A stretch of 64,000 bases of DNA from Microlunatus capsulatus. Its GTDB lineage: Bacteria > Actinomycetota > Actinomycetes > Propionibacteriales > Propionibacteriaceae. A program made the position numbers and the translations under genes. Every line of letters begins with the position of its first letter. The first letter of the stretch is position 1. Shown in pieces: positions 25,902 to 33,276 of the stretch. The notes under the pieces are model-generated. The model had not been told where the DNA came from. It was given only the letters and a program-made list of their open reading frames with translations, and did no database searches. The stretch is from positions 620,001 to 684,000 of the forward strand of contig NZ_JAGIOB010000001.1 in NCBI RefSeq assembly GCF_017876495.1, read 5' to 3'.

Positions 25902-26180
25902 TCAGGCCTGCTGCGCGTGCGCGGTGGCCTGCGCCGCCGCCAGCTGCCCGAGCACCTTGGTGCGCAGCGCGCTGGGGGCCTTGTCGCCCCCGCAGCAGCG
26001 GTTCACCAGGCTGCGGACCGCCTGCTCGACGTCGAACTGGTCCAGGCACGGCTCGCACGCGGCGAGGTGGGCCCGGATCTCGTCGCTGCTGGCGGTGTCC
26101 AGCTCGTGGTCCAGGAACTCGTGCACACGGGCGAGCATGTGCTCGCAGTCGGTGCTCGGCGGCTTCTGCAGGTCGCTCAC
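25902..26180 (-). CDS. rsrA: mycothiol-system anti-sigma factor RsrA/RshA
   Basis: 92 aa zinc-associated anti-sigma factor. The ZAS signature is [12 protein letters not shown], with His38, Cys42 and Cys45; Cys12 in STDCEHML corresponds to the redox partner cysteine of Streptomyces RsrA. In the reduced state it binds SigR; disulfide formation releases zinc and the sigma factor. A CC pair (RCCGG) near residue 64 is unusual. The GTG start overlaps the sigR stop by 4 bp, coupling translation of the pair. Confidence 0.93.
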   Translation of the reverse strand: MSDLQKPPSTDCEHMLARVHEFLDHELDTASSDEIRAHLAACEPCLDQFDVEQAVRSLVNRCCGGDKAPSALRTKVLGQLAAAQATAHAQQA

Positions 26181-26818
26181 TTCGTCCCCCCCTGTCGGAC
26201 CATCCCGCGGTCCCGTGCGTAGTCGGCGAGCAGCGCCCGGAGCTGGGTGCGGCCGCGGTTGAGCCGTGACATCACGGTGCCGATGGGCGTGCCCATGATC
26301 CCCGCGATCTCCTTGTAGGAGAACCCCTCGACGTCGGCCAGGAACACCGCGAGCCGGAAGTCCGGGGCGAGCTGCTGCAGCGCCTCCTTGACGTCGGAGT
26401 CGGGCAGGTTCTCCAGGGCCACCGTCTCGGCGGACTTGAGGCCGCTGGAGGTGTGGGACTCCGCCCGCGCCAGCTGCCAGTCCTCCACGCTCTCGCCGTC
26501 GGAGAGCTGCGGCTCGCGCTGCTTCTTCCGGTAGGAGTTGATGTAGGTGTTGGTGAGGATCCGGTACAGCCACGCCTTGAGGTTGGTGCCCGGCGTGAAC
26601 TGGTGGAACGAGGCGTAGGCCTTCGCGAAGGTCTCCTGCACCACGTCCTCGGCGTCGGCCGGGTTGCGCGTCATCCGCATCGCGGCGGCGTACAGCTGGT
26701 CGAGGTACTGCAGCGCCTCCGCCTCGAAGCGGGCGGTGCGCTCGGCCTCGGTCTCGGTCTCGCGCGGGTCGGCCGGGGCGGCGGTCGCGCTGGCGGTGGA
26801 ACTCGTCGGGATGCTCAT
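26177..26818 (-). CDS. sigR: ECF sigma factor SigR/SigH (thiol-oxidative stress)
   Basis: 213 aa from the ATG at 26818, or 237 aa from an in-frame ATG at 26890. Region 2: [20 protein letters not shown] and [20 protein letters not shown]; region 4: [20 protein letters not shown] and [14 protein letters not shown]. These are near identical to Streptomyces SigR and mycobacterial SigH. The operon is sigR-rsrA. A SigR-type promoter (26900-26925) sits just upstream of the longer start and a TACTCT box just upstream of the shorter one, pointing to two isoforms as known for SigR and SigR' of S. coelicolor. Confidence 0.95.
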   Translation of the reverse strand: MSIPTSSTASATAAPADPRETETEAERTARFEAEALQYLDQLYAAAMRMTRNPADAEDVVQETFAKAYASFHQFTPGTNLKAWLYRILTNTYINSYRKKQREPQLSDGESVEDWQLARAESHTSSGLKSAETVALENLPDSDVKEALQQLAPDFRLAVFLADVEGFSYKEIAGIMGTPIGTVMSRLNRGRTQLRALLADYARDRGMVRQGGTK

Positions 26819-26826
26819 CACGTACG

Positions 26827-26832
26827 AGAGTA
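26827..26832 (-). promoter_or_regulatory. -10 box for the short SigR form
   Basis: TACTCT on the minus strand, ending 8 nt before the ATG at 26818. It lies inside the coding extension of the long form and could give a leaderless housekeeping transcript. Confidence 0.5.
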
Positions 26833-26899
26833 CCGGCGAGGTCCCGCGCAGCGTCGGCTGCTCGGCAGCACGCGGCATGGTCATCGGCATGTCGGGTAC

Positions 26900-26925
26900 A
26901 ACGCCGGCGCCGCGGCCCTATTCCC
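26900..26925 (-). promoter_or_regulatory. SigR/SigH autoregulatory promoter
   Basis: -35 GGGAAT (26920-26925) and -10 GTT (26900-26902) separated by 17 nt, an exact match to the SigR consensus GGGAAT-N17-GTT. The upstream ATG at 26890 lies only 9 nt beyond the GTT, so a transcript from here would be essentially leaderless for the long SigR form. Confidence 0.85.
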
Positions 26926-26934
26926 GGGTGCGTC

Positions 26935-27600
26935 TCAGCCGGCGGCCGGCATCCCGAGCAGCGCCGCGACCTCGGCCACGAGCCGCTCCCGCAGCTCGGC
27001 CGGGCCGAACGCCGCCCGGGCCGGGACCCGGTAGCCGTGGTCAGCACCCGGCAGCTCGACGACCCGCACCCCCGGGTCGCCCGCGGCGGCCCGCCGCACG
27101 TCGTCCGGACCGCCGAAGGTGTCCCGGGTGCCCTGCAGGACCAGCCGCGGCACCGCCGGGGCCAGCAGCTCGGCGGCGCGGGACCGCTCGGGCCGGCCCG
27201 GCGGGTGCAGCGGGAACGCGAGGCAGACCACGGCCGCCGCCCCGGTGGCCGCGGCCGTCCGGCAGGCGACGCGGGCGCCGGCGCTGCGGCCGCCGGCGGC
27301 GAGCGGCAGTCCTGGGGGCAGGGCGGCACGGAGCACGGGCACCGCCTCGAGCCAGGCCTCGTCCAGCCGGGGCGGCGCCACCGCCACCTTCCGGCCGGCG
27401 GTCCGCCAGGGCTGCTCGAAGCGGGCGACGACGATCCCCAGCGCGGGCAGCCGGCGGGCCAGCACGGCGAGGTCGGGAGCGTCCGGCCCGCCACCGGCGC
27501 CGTGGCCCAGCAGCAGCACCGCGCCCGGGTCGTCGGCCTCGTCGAGCAGCCACCGGGCCGGGCCCTGGGTGGTGGTGACGGCCAGCGCGCGGGTGCTCAG
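26935..27600 (-). CDS. alpha/beta-hydrolase family protein (KANL3/Tex30-like)
   Basis: About 221 aa. VLLLGHGAGGGPDAPDLAVLA carries the oxyanion HGAGG motif, AAGGRSAGARVACR the nucleophile elbow G-x-S-x-G, LVLQGTRDTFGG the acid, and LPGADHGYR the catalytic His. This pattern is the short KANL3/Tex30/dienelactone-hydrolase-like group. No ATG, GTG or TTG lies in a sensible place: in frame, a CTG at 27598-27600 overlaps the TGA of the upstream HMCES-like gene, so initiation at CTG by coupling is proposed. Substrate unknown. Confidence 0.75.
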   Translation of the reverse strand: MSTRALAVTTTQGPARWLLDEADDPGAVLLLGHGAGGGPDAPDLAVLARRLPALGIVVARFEQPWRTAGRKVAVAPPRLDEAWLEAVPVLRAALPPGLPLAAGGRSAGARVACRTAAATGAAAVVCLAFPLHPPGRPERSRAAELLAPAVPRLVLQGTRDTFGGPDDVRRAAAGDPGVRVVELPGADHGYRVPARAAFGPAELRERLVAEVAALLGMPAAG

Positions 27601-28391
27601 AGCAGCCGGTCCTGCTGCGGCGGGTCGGCCGGCCCGGCGTCGTCGACGGGCGGCTCGGCCGCCTCGTCCAGGGGTGCCAGCAGCGACGGGTCGTTGTTCT
27701 GCACCTTGTTCACCGCAGTGCTGACGGCGTAGGCCTCCAGCTCGGCGGCGCCGGTGACGCTGAGCAGCGCCAGGGCCTGCTCGGGGTCGGTCAGAGCGGG
27801 GTCCAGCCAGCCGTCGACGGCGTCGGCGGGGACGACGAGCGGCATCCGGTCGTGGATGTGCCCGGCCGCGTCGGTCGCCTGCGTGGTGATGACCGAGCAG
27901 GTCCGCAGCCAGGCGGAGTCGTCGTCGCGGTCCTTCGTCGGGTCGCGCCAGATCTCGTAGATCCCGGCCATCACCAGCAGCCCGCCGTCGGCGCGGTGCA
28001 GGAAGAAGGGCTGCTTGGCCGGCTTGCGGCCGCCGGCAGGGGTCTCCGGCACGTACCACTCGTAGAAGCCGGCCGCCGGCAGCAGGCAGCGGCGGGCGCG
28101 GAAGGCCTTGGCGAAGGCCGGCTTCTCGGCCACCGTCTCGAGCCGCGCGTTGATCATCCGGGCGCCGATCGCCCGGTCCTTGGCCCACGAGGGCACCAGT
28201 CCCCAGACCAGCGGGGCCAGCCGGCGGCGGACGTCCCCGCTCCCCTTGTCCACCCGCTCGAAGACCGCGGGCACGGGCACGGTGGGCGCCACGTTGTAGT
28301 CGGGCCCGGGCAGCCCGTCGAGGATGTCGTCCACGTCGAACTCCTCCGCCAGCTGGGCCGGGCTCGCCGTGGACGCGTAGCGACCGCACAT
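27597..28391 (-). CDS. SOS response-associated peptidase, HMCES/YedK family
   Basis: 264 aa. It begins MCGRYAST, so after Met removal Cys2 can form the thiazolidine crosslink with abasic sites in single-stranded DNA. Other family marks are YNVAPTVPVPAV, WGLVPSWAKD, MINARLETVAEKPAF, GFYEWYVP with the catalytic Glu, and HIHDRMPLVV with the catalytic His. The C-terminal 35 residues are an acidic Pro/Asp-rich tail. It corresponds in position to Rv3226c next to aroA. TAACGT lies 7 nt before the ATG. Confidence 0.93.
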   Translation of the reverse strand: MCGRYASTASPAQLAEEFDVDDILDGLPGPDYNVAPTVPVPAVFERVDKGSGDVRRRLAPLVWGLVPSWAKDRAIGARMINARLETVAEKPAFAKAFRARRCLLPAAGFYEWYVPETPAGGRKPAKQPFFLHRADGGLLVMAGIYEIWRDPTKDRDDDSAWLRTCSVITTQATDAAGHIHDRMPLVVPADAVDGWLDPALTDPEQALALLSVTGAAELEAYAVSTAVNKVQNNDPSLLAPLDEAAEPPVDDAGPADPPQQDRLL

Positions 28392-28398
28392 GCCGGGC

Positions 28399-28404
28399 AC
28401 GTTA
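28399..28404 (-). promoter_or_regulatory. -10 box of leaderless HMCES/YedK mRNA
   Basis: TAACGT on the minus strand, 7 nt before the ATG at 28391. Confidence 0.55.
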
Positions 28405-28421
28405 CCCGCGGGAGGGCGGGC

Positions 28422-28450
28422 TTGGCTCGGCCCGGGCGGCACGGTAGGAA
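28422..28450 (+). promoter_or_regulatory. promoter of the DoxX gene
   Basis: -35 TTGGCT (28422-28427), 17-bp spacer, -10 TAGGAA (28445-28450). The ATG is at 28457, only 6 nt beyond the -10, so the transcript should be leaderless. Confidence 0.7.
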
Positions 28451-28456
28451 TAGGCC

Positions 28457-29380
28457 ATGACGTTGCTGCGCGCCACCGCCCGTACCCTGCTCGCCTCCTA
28501 CTTCGTCGCGAGCGGCTTCAAGTCCGTCCGGCACCCCGAGCTGCTGGTCGACGCCGCCGAGCCGGTCACCGACAAGCTGGTGCCGTTCGTGAAGCGCTAC
28601 GCCCCCGCCTCGGTGGCGGGCTACGTGCCCGAGGACGCGCAGACGCTGGTCCGGATCAACGGCGCCCTGCAGCTCATCGGCGGCCTCGCGCTGGCCACCG
28701 GCAAGGGTCGCCGCCTCGGCGCCGTCGTCCTCGCCGCCTCGCTGATCCCCAGCACGGTGGCCAAGCACCCCTTCTGGAGCCGGACCGACGCCGTCGAGAA
28801 GGCCGAGGACCGCTCGCACTTCCTCAAGAACGTCAGCCTGCTCGGCGGCGTGCTGCTGGCCGCCCGTGACACCGAGGGCAAGCCGGGCCTGGTCTACCTC
28901 GCGGCCAAGGGCGGGGAGCACCTCGCCCGCGACACGCGCCGGACGACCAAGCGCCTCGGCCGCCGCACCGGGCTCACCACCAGCGCGCTGAGCAAGAACG
29001 TCAGCAGCCTCTCCGACGCGGCCGGCGACCTGGCCGAGAACGTCGGCAAGAGCTCGAGCCAGCTCGCCGACGGCGCGCTCGCCGGCGGTGCTGCGCTGGT
29101 CGGGGCGGCCGTGGCCTCCACCCGCAAGGCGCGCAAGCAGGCGTCCAAGCAGCTCAAGAAGACCCAGGCGGTGGCCGCGAAGCAGCTGGCCGAGGCCCGC
29201 GAGGTCGCCGCGAAGCAGGCCGCCATCGCCAAGAAGGAGGGCGCCAAGCGTGCCGAGGAGGTCCGCAAGCAGCAGCAGAAGCGGTCCGCCGAGGCCGTGA
29301 AGCAGGGGCGCAAGACCGCGAAGAAGCTGGCCAAGAAGGCCGGCAAGGTCAAGAAGAACATCCAGCTCGGCGAGAACTGA
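28457..29380 (+). CDS. DoxX family membrane protein with long Lys/Ala-rich tail
   Basis: 307 aa. Residues 1-145 are a DoxX-type four-helix membrane domain: LLASYFVASGFKSVRHPELL, LVRINGALQLIGGLALATG, LGAVVLAASLIPST and KNVSLLGGVLLAA. Residues 150-225 are Ser/Thr/Ala-rich with amphipathic character (SKNVSSLSDAAGDLAENVGK). Residues 225-307 are a histone H1-like string of Lys, Ala and Gln with a predicted coiled coil, ending AKKLAKKAGKVKKNIQL. DoxX domains join thiol-stress membrane complexes in mycobacteria. The tail could bind nucleic acid or lipid head groups; that is inference. Confidence 0.8.
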   Translation: MTLLRATARTLLASYFVASGFKSVRHPELLVDAAEPVTDKLVPFVKRYAPASVAGYVPEDAQTLVRINGALQLIGGLALATGKGRRLGAVVLAASLIPSTVAKHPFWSRTDAVEKAEDRSHFLKNVSLLGGVLLAARDTEGKPGLVYLAAKGGEHLARDTRRTTKRLGRRTGLTTSALSKNVSSLSDAAGDLAENVGKSSSQLADGALAGGAALVGAAVASTRKARKQASKQLKKTQAVAAKQLAEAREVAAKQAAIAKKEGAKRAEEVRKQQQKRSAEAVKQGRKTAKKLAKKAGKVKKNIQLGEN

Positions 29381-29436
29381 GCCGGGGCGGGTCTCGCCGC
29401 GGGGCTGACCGCCCCCGGCGGGCCGGTCCGGGACCG

Positions 29437-29442
29437 TAGGAT
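29437..29442 (+). promoter_or_regulatory. -10 box of leaderless aroA mRNA
   Basis: TAGGAT, 6 nt before the GTG start at 29449, with CGCCCC between and no ribosome site. Confidence 0.6.
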
Positions 29443-29448
29443 CGCCCC

Positions 29449-30786
29449 GTGCCGAGCACCCCGCCCCCGCAGCCCTGGGCCGCCCCCGAGGCGCCCGCAC
29501 CGATCAGCGCGACGGTCACCGTGCCCGGCTCGAAGTCGGAGACGAACCGCGCGCTGGTCCTGGCCGCCCTGGCCGACAAGCCGTCGGTGATCACCAACGG
29601 CCTCGACGCCCGCGACACCGTGCTGATGCGCGAGGCCCTGCGCGCGCTGGGCGTCGTCATCGTCGAGAACGGCAGCCAGTGGCTGGTCACCCCGCCCGCG
29701 GCGTTCACCGGCGGGGTCACCGTCCAGTGCGGCCTGGCCGGCACCGTCATGCGCTTCGTGCCCGCCCTGGCCGCGCTGGCCGCGGGCGACGTCCGGTTCG
29801 AGGGAGACGAGCAGGCGGCCGCCCGGCCGATGGCCCCGCTGCTCGACGCGCTGACCGCACTGGGCGCGGAGAGCCGGACCGACGGCGGGCCGGGCCTCCC
29901 CTTCACCGTCTCGGGCCGCCCGGGGCTCCGCGGTGGCGCCGTCACGGTGGACGCCTCGACCTCCAGCCAGTACGTCTCGGCCCTGCTGCTCGTCGGCGCC
30001 CGGCTGGCCGACGGCCTCGACCTGCGCCACGTCGGCGGCCCGGTGCCGTCGCTGCCCCACATCGCGATGACCGTGGCCATGCTGCGGGAGCGGGGCGTCG
30101 AGGTCGACGACTCCGAGCCCGGGCGCTGGCGGGTCTCCCCCGGCGTGCTGGAGGCCCACGACGTCGTCGTCGAGCCCGACCTGTCCAACGCCGCGCCGTT
30201 CCTGGCCGCCGCCGCGGTCACCGGCGGCATGGTGACCGTGCGGCACTGGCCGGCCAGCACCCTGCAGCCCGGCGACCAGATCCGGGGCATCCTCCAGGCC
30301 TTCGGCGCCGAGGTGACGTGGTTCGAGGGCGACCTCACCGTCCGCGGCCACCACTTCCTGCACGGCGTCGACCTCGACCTGCGCGCGGCCAGCGAGCTGA
30401 CCCCCGTCGTCGCCGCCGTCGCCGCCCTGGCCGAGGGCAGCAGCCGGATCTCCGGCGTCGGGCACATCCGCGGTCACGAGACCGACCGGCTCGCCGCTCT
30501 GGAGGCCGAGCTGTCGGCGCTGGGCTGCGGCGTCAGCAGCGACGACGACGGGCTGACCGTGCACCCGAAGCTGCTGGGCAGCGCCGTCTTCCGCACCTAC
30601 GCCGACCACCGGATGGCGCACGCCGCCGCCGTCCTGGGCCTGGTCGTGGCCGGCGTCGTCGTCGACGACGTCGGCTGCACCAGCAAGACGATGCCCGACT
30701 TCGTCGGGCTGTGGGACGCGATGGTCGCCGACACCGAGGCCGGGATCGAGACGGTCGGCCCGCTCGACCCCGAGGTGCCGGCGTGA
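29449..30786 (+). CDS. aroA: 3-phosphoshikimate 1-carboxyvinyltransferase (EPSP synthase)
   Basis: 445 aa. The shikimate-pathway enzyme joining PEP to shikimate-3-phosphate. VTVPGSKSETNRALVLAALA is the N-terminal substrate site, GLAGTVMRFVPALAAL replaces the usual GNAGTxxR loop, and ASTSSQYVSALLLVGARLADG and DYADHRMAHAAA-like YADHRMAHAAAVLGLV complete the active site. The GLAGT form with Leu for Asn is the one seen in mycobacterial AroA. The start is leaderless-type. Next gene rsgA follows at 16 nt. Confidence 0.96.
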   Translation: MPSTPPPQPWAAPEAPAPISATVTVPGSKSETNRALVLAALADKPSVITNGLDARDTVLMREALRALGVVIVENGSQWLVTPPAAFTGGVTVQCGLAGTVMRFVPALAALAAGDVRFEGDEQAAARPMAPLLDALTALGAESRTDGGPGLPFTVSGRPGLRGGAVTVDASTSSQYVSALLLVGARLADGLDLRHVGGPVPSLPHIAMTVAMLRERGVEVDDSEPGRWRVSPGVLEAHDVVVEPDLSNAAPFLAAAAVTGGMVTVRHWPASTLQPGDQIRGILQAFGAEVTWFEGDLTVRGHHFLHGVDLDLRAASELTPVVAAVAALAEGSSRISGVGHIRGHETDRLAALEAELSALGCGVSSDDDGLTVHPKLLGSAVFRTYADHRMAHAAAVLGLVVAGVVVDDVGCTSKTMPDFVGLWDAMVADTEAGIETVGPLDPEVPA

Positions 30787-30802
30787 GCGGGGCGGTGGTC
30801 GC

Positions 30803-31798
30803 GTGACCTCCCGCCAGTTCCGCACCGACGAGAACGCGGCCTTCGAGCGGCCGCGCCGGCGCACCCGGCCGCGCACCAAGGACCGCCCCGACTACTCCGC
30901 GGCGACCGTCGGACGGGTGGTCACCGTCGACCGGGGTCGCTTCACCGTCCTGCTGGAGGACCGCGAAATCACCGCCACCAAGGCCCGCCAGCTGGGCCGC
31001 ACCGGCGTCATCGTCGGCGACGAGGTCCGGGTGGTGGGCGACACCTCCGGGGAGGAGGGGACGCTGGGCCGGATCGTCGAGGTCGAGGAGCGCACGACGG
31101 TGCTGCGCCGGACCGCCGACGACGACGACCCCTACGAGCGGCCCATCGTCGCCAACGCCGACCAGCTCGTCATCGTCACCGCGCTGGCCGACCCGCCGCC
31201 CCGCACCGGGATGATCGACCGGATCCTGGTGGCCGGCTACGACGCCGGGCTGGACCCGCTGCTCTGCCTCACCAAGGCCGACCTCGCCGGCCCCGAGGAG
31301 CTGCTCGCCCTCTACGGGCCGCTGGGCGTGCCCGTCCAGACGGTGCAGCCGGGGGCCGACCTCACCGACCTGCGGGCCGTGCTGGCCGGGCGCACCAGCG
31401 TCTTCGTCGGCCACTCCGGCGTCGGCAAGTCCACGCTGGTCAACGCCCTCATCCCCGACGCCCACCGCGGCACCGGCGCGGTGAACCTGGTGACCGGCCG
31501 GGGCCGGCACACCTCGAGCTCGGCGATCGCGCTGCGGCTGCCCCCGGTCGGCGACGTCGAGAACGGCGGCTGGGTCATCGACACCCCCGGCGTGCGCTCC
31601 TTCGGGCTGAGCCACGTCACCCGCGAGAGCATCGTCGCCGCGTTCCCCGACCTGGACGCGCTCACCCAGGACTGCCCGCGCGGCTGCACCCACGAGACGG
31701 GGGCCCCGGAGTGCGGGCTGGACGCCGCGGTGGCCCGCGGGGACCTCGCCCCGGCCCGCCTGGAGTCGTTCCGGCGGATGATCGACGCGGGCCAGTAG
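30803..31798 (+). CDS. rsgA: ribosome small-subunit-dependent GTPase RsgA
   Basis: 331 aa circularly permuted GTPase for late 30S assembly. An OB-fold covers about residues 25-100 (GRVVTVDRGRFTVLLED). GTPase motifs occur in permuted order: G4 CLTKADLAG, G5 region, then G1 GHSGVGKSTLVNAL and G3 DTPGVRSFGL. The zinc site is at the C-terminus: DCPRGCTHETGAPECGL. A 16-nt gap to aroA indicates one transcript. Its TAG stop is also the first half of the hisN -10 box. Confidence 0.96.
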   Translation: MTSRQFRTDENAAFERPRRRTRPRTKDRPDYSAATVGRVVTVDRGRFTVLLEDREITATKARQLGRTGVIVGDEVRVVGDTSGEEGTLGRIVEVEERTTVLRRTADDDDPYERPIVANADQLVIVTALADPPPRTGMIDRILVAGYDAGLDPLLCLTKADLAGPEELLALYGPLGVPVQTVQPGADLTDLRAVLAGRTSVFVGHSGVGKSTLVNALIPDAHRGTGAVNLVTGRGRHTSSSAIALRLPPVGDVENGGWVIDTPGVRSFGLSHVTRESIVAAFPDLDALTQDCPRGCTHETGAPECGLDAAVARGDLAPARLESFRRMIDAGQ

Positions 31799-31801
31799 GT
31801 T
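31796..31801 (+). promoter_or_regulatory. -10 box of leaderless hisN mRNA
   Basis: TAGGTT, whose TAG is the rsgA stop codon, 7 nt before the hisN ATG at 31809. Confidence 0.5.
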
Positions 31802-31808
31802 GGCGGCC

Positions 31809-32675
31809 ATGCCTCCCGACAGCCCGCTGCACCGCAACCTGACCGACGACCTGCGGCTGGCCCACCTGCTCGCCGACGACGCCGACTCGATCACCATGAG
31901 CCGGTTCAAGGCCCTCGACCTGCGGGTGACCGAGAAGCCCGACCTCTCCCCCGTCACCGACGCCGACACCGCCGTCGAGGAGGCCATCCGGCGGACGCTG
32001 GGCAAGGCCCGGCCGCGCGACGCCGTGCACGGCGAGGAGATGGCCGACACCGGCTGGGGGCCGCGGCGCTGGGTCGTCGACCCCATCGACGGCACCAAGA
32101 ACTACGTCCGCGGCGTGCCGGTCTGGGCGACGCTGATCTCGCTGCTGGTCAACGACGAGGTCGTCGTCGGGGTGGTCAGCGCGCCGGCGCTCGGCCGCCG
32201 CTGGTGGGCCTCGCTGGGCGGCGGCGCGTACGCGGGCAAGTCGCTGATGAACCCCACGGCGTGCCGGGTCTCGGAGGTGGGCCGCGTCGAGGACGCCTCG
32301 CTGAGCTACGCCGAGCTGGGCGAGTGGGTCGCCACCGGCCAGGGCCAGGGCTTCGTCGACCTGCTGCGCAGCTGCTGGCGGACCCGCGCCTACGGCGACT
32401 TCTGGTCCTACATGCTGCTGGCCGAGGGCGCGGTGGACATCGCCTGCGAGCCCGAGCTGGAGCTGCACGACATGGCCGCCTGCTCCCTCGTCGTCACCGA
32501 GGCCGGCGGCCGGTTCACCGACGTCGACGGCCGGCCCGGGCCGCACGGCGCGGGCGCCTACGCCACCAACGGCCTGCTGCACGACGCCGTGCTGGGGCAC
32601 CTGCGCCCGGACGCCCTCGACGACGAGGACGCGACGGACGACGAGGAGGACGGGGACGGCCGCGCGGCCGGCTGA
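31809..32675 (+). CDS. hisN: histidinol-phosphatase, inositol-monophosphatase family
   Basis: 288 aa. FIG-superfamily metal site: GEEMADTGW (Glu), WVVDPIDGTKNYVRGVPVW (Asp-x-Ile-Asp-Gly-Thr) and the C-terminal ELELHDMAACSLVVTEAGG. This domain order and the VTEKPDLSPVTDADTAVEE start match actinobacterial HisN, which removes phosphate from histidinol-phosphate. An acidic tail (DDEDATDDEEDGDG) is attached. The ATG at 31809 is chosen over a TTG 9 nt upstream. The location after aroA-rsgA is the same in streptomycetes. Confidence 0.9.
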   Translation: MPPDSPLHRNLTDDLRLAHLLADDADSITMSRFKALDLRVTEKPDLSPVTDADTAVEEAIRRTLGKARPRDAVHGEEMADTGWGPRRWVVDPIDGTKNYVRGVPVWATLISLLVNDEVVVGVVSAPALGRRWWASLGGGAYAGKSLMNPTACRVSEVGRVEDASLSYAELGEWVATGQGQGFVDLLRSCWRTRAYGDFWSYMLLAEGAVDIACEPELELHDMAACSLVVTEAGGRFTDVDGRPGPHGAGAYATNGLLHDAVLGHLRPDALDDEDATDDEEDGDGRAAG

Positions 32676-32679
32676 GCCC

Positions 32680-33276
32680 ACGACCGGCGTCGTCGGGCTG
32701 CTGCTCGCCGCCGGGGCGGGCCGGCGCGCCGGCGGCCCCAAAGCGCTCCGCCGCGACGCCGACGGCACCGCCTGGCTGACCCGCGCGGTGCGGGTCCTGG
32801 TCGACGGCGGCTGCGACCCGGTCCTGGTGGTCCTGGGCTGCGGGGCCGCGGAGGCTTCCGCCCTGCTGGCCGCCGACCCCGTCACCGGGGCCGACGTCCG
32901 CACCCTGACCCACCCCGGCTGGGCCGACGGCCTGGCCGGGTCGCTGCGGCACGGCCTCGACGCCGCCGCCCGGCTGCGGCCGGCCGCCGTCGTGGTGCAC
33001 CTCGTCGACCTGCCCGACGTCGGGCCCGCGGTGGTCCGCCGCCTGCTCGCGGCCGCCCCGCCGGCCCCCGACGTGCTGGCCCGCGCCGGCTACGACGGCC
33101 GCCCGGGGCACCCCGTGCTGGTCGGCCCGGTGCACCTGGCCCCGCTGGCCGCCGGCCTGGCCGGCGACACCGGCGGCCAGGCCTACCTGGCCGCGCACGA
33201 CGCCACCGTCGTCGGCTGCGGGGACCTGGCCGCGGGTCACGACGTCGACGTCCCGGCCGGGAGCGCCCGTGCGTGA
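32680..33276 (+). CDS. MobA-like nucleotidyltransferase (MocA/CTP:molybdopterin type), non-canonical start
   Basis: About 199 aa. Nucleotide-binding LLLAAGAGRRAGGPKAL begins at residue 7, then LVVLGCGAAEASALL, LVDLPDVGPAVVRRLL (Asp for metal) and GRPGHPVLVGPVH, as in MobA-like transferases acting on molybdenum cofactor. No ATG, GTG or TTG exists in frame before the nucleotide loop; the first canonical start (GTG 32788) would delete it. Homology suggests initiation near the ACG at 32680, 4 nt after the hisN stop. The start coordinate is thus a guess. It overlaps xdhC by 8 bp, supporting a molybdoenzyme-maturation role. Confidence 0.7.
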   Translation, partial: TTGVVGLLLAAGAGRRAGGPKALRRDADGTAWLTRAVRVLVDGGCDPVLVVLGCGAAEASALLAADPVTGADVRTLTHPGWADGLAGSLRHGLDAAARLRPAAVVVHLVDLPDVGPAVVRRLLAAAPPAPDVLARAGYDGRPGHPVLVGPVHLAPLAAGLAGDTGGQAYLAAHDATVVGCGDLAAGHDVDVPAGSARA

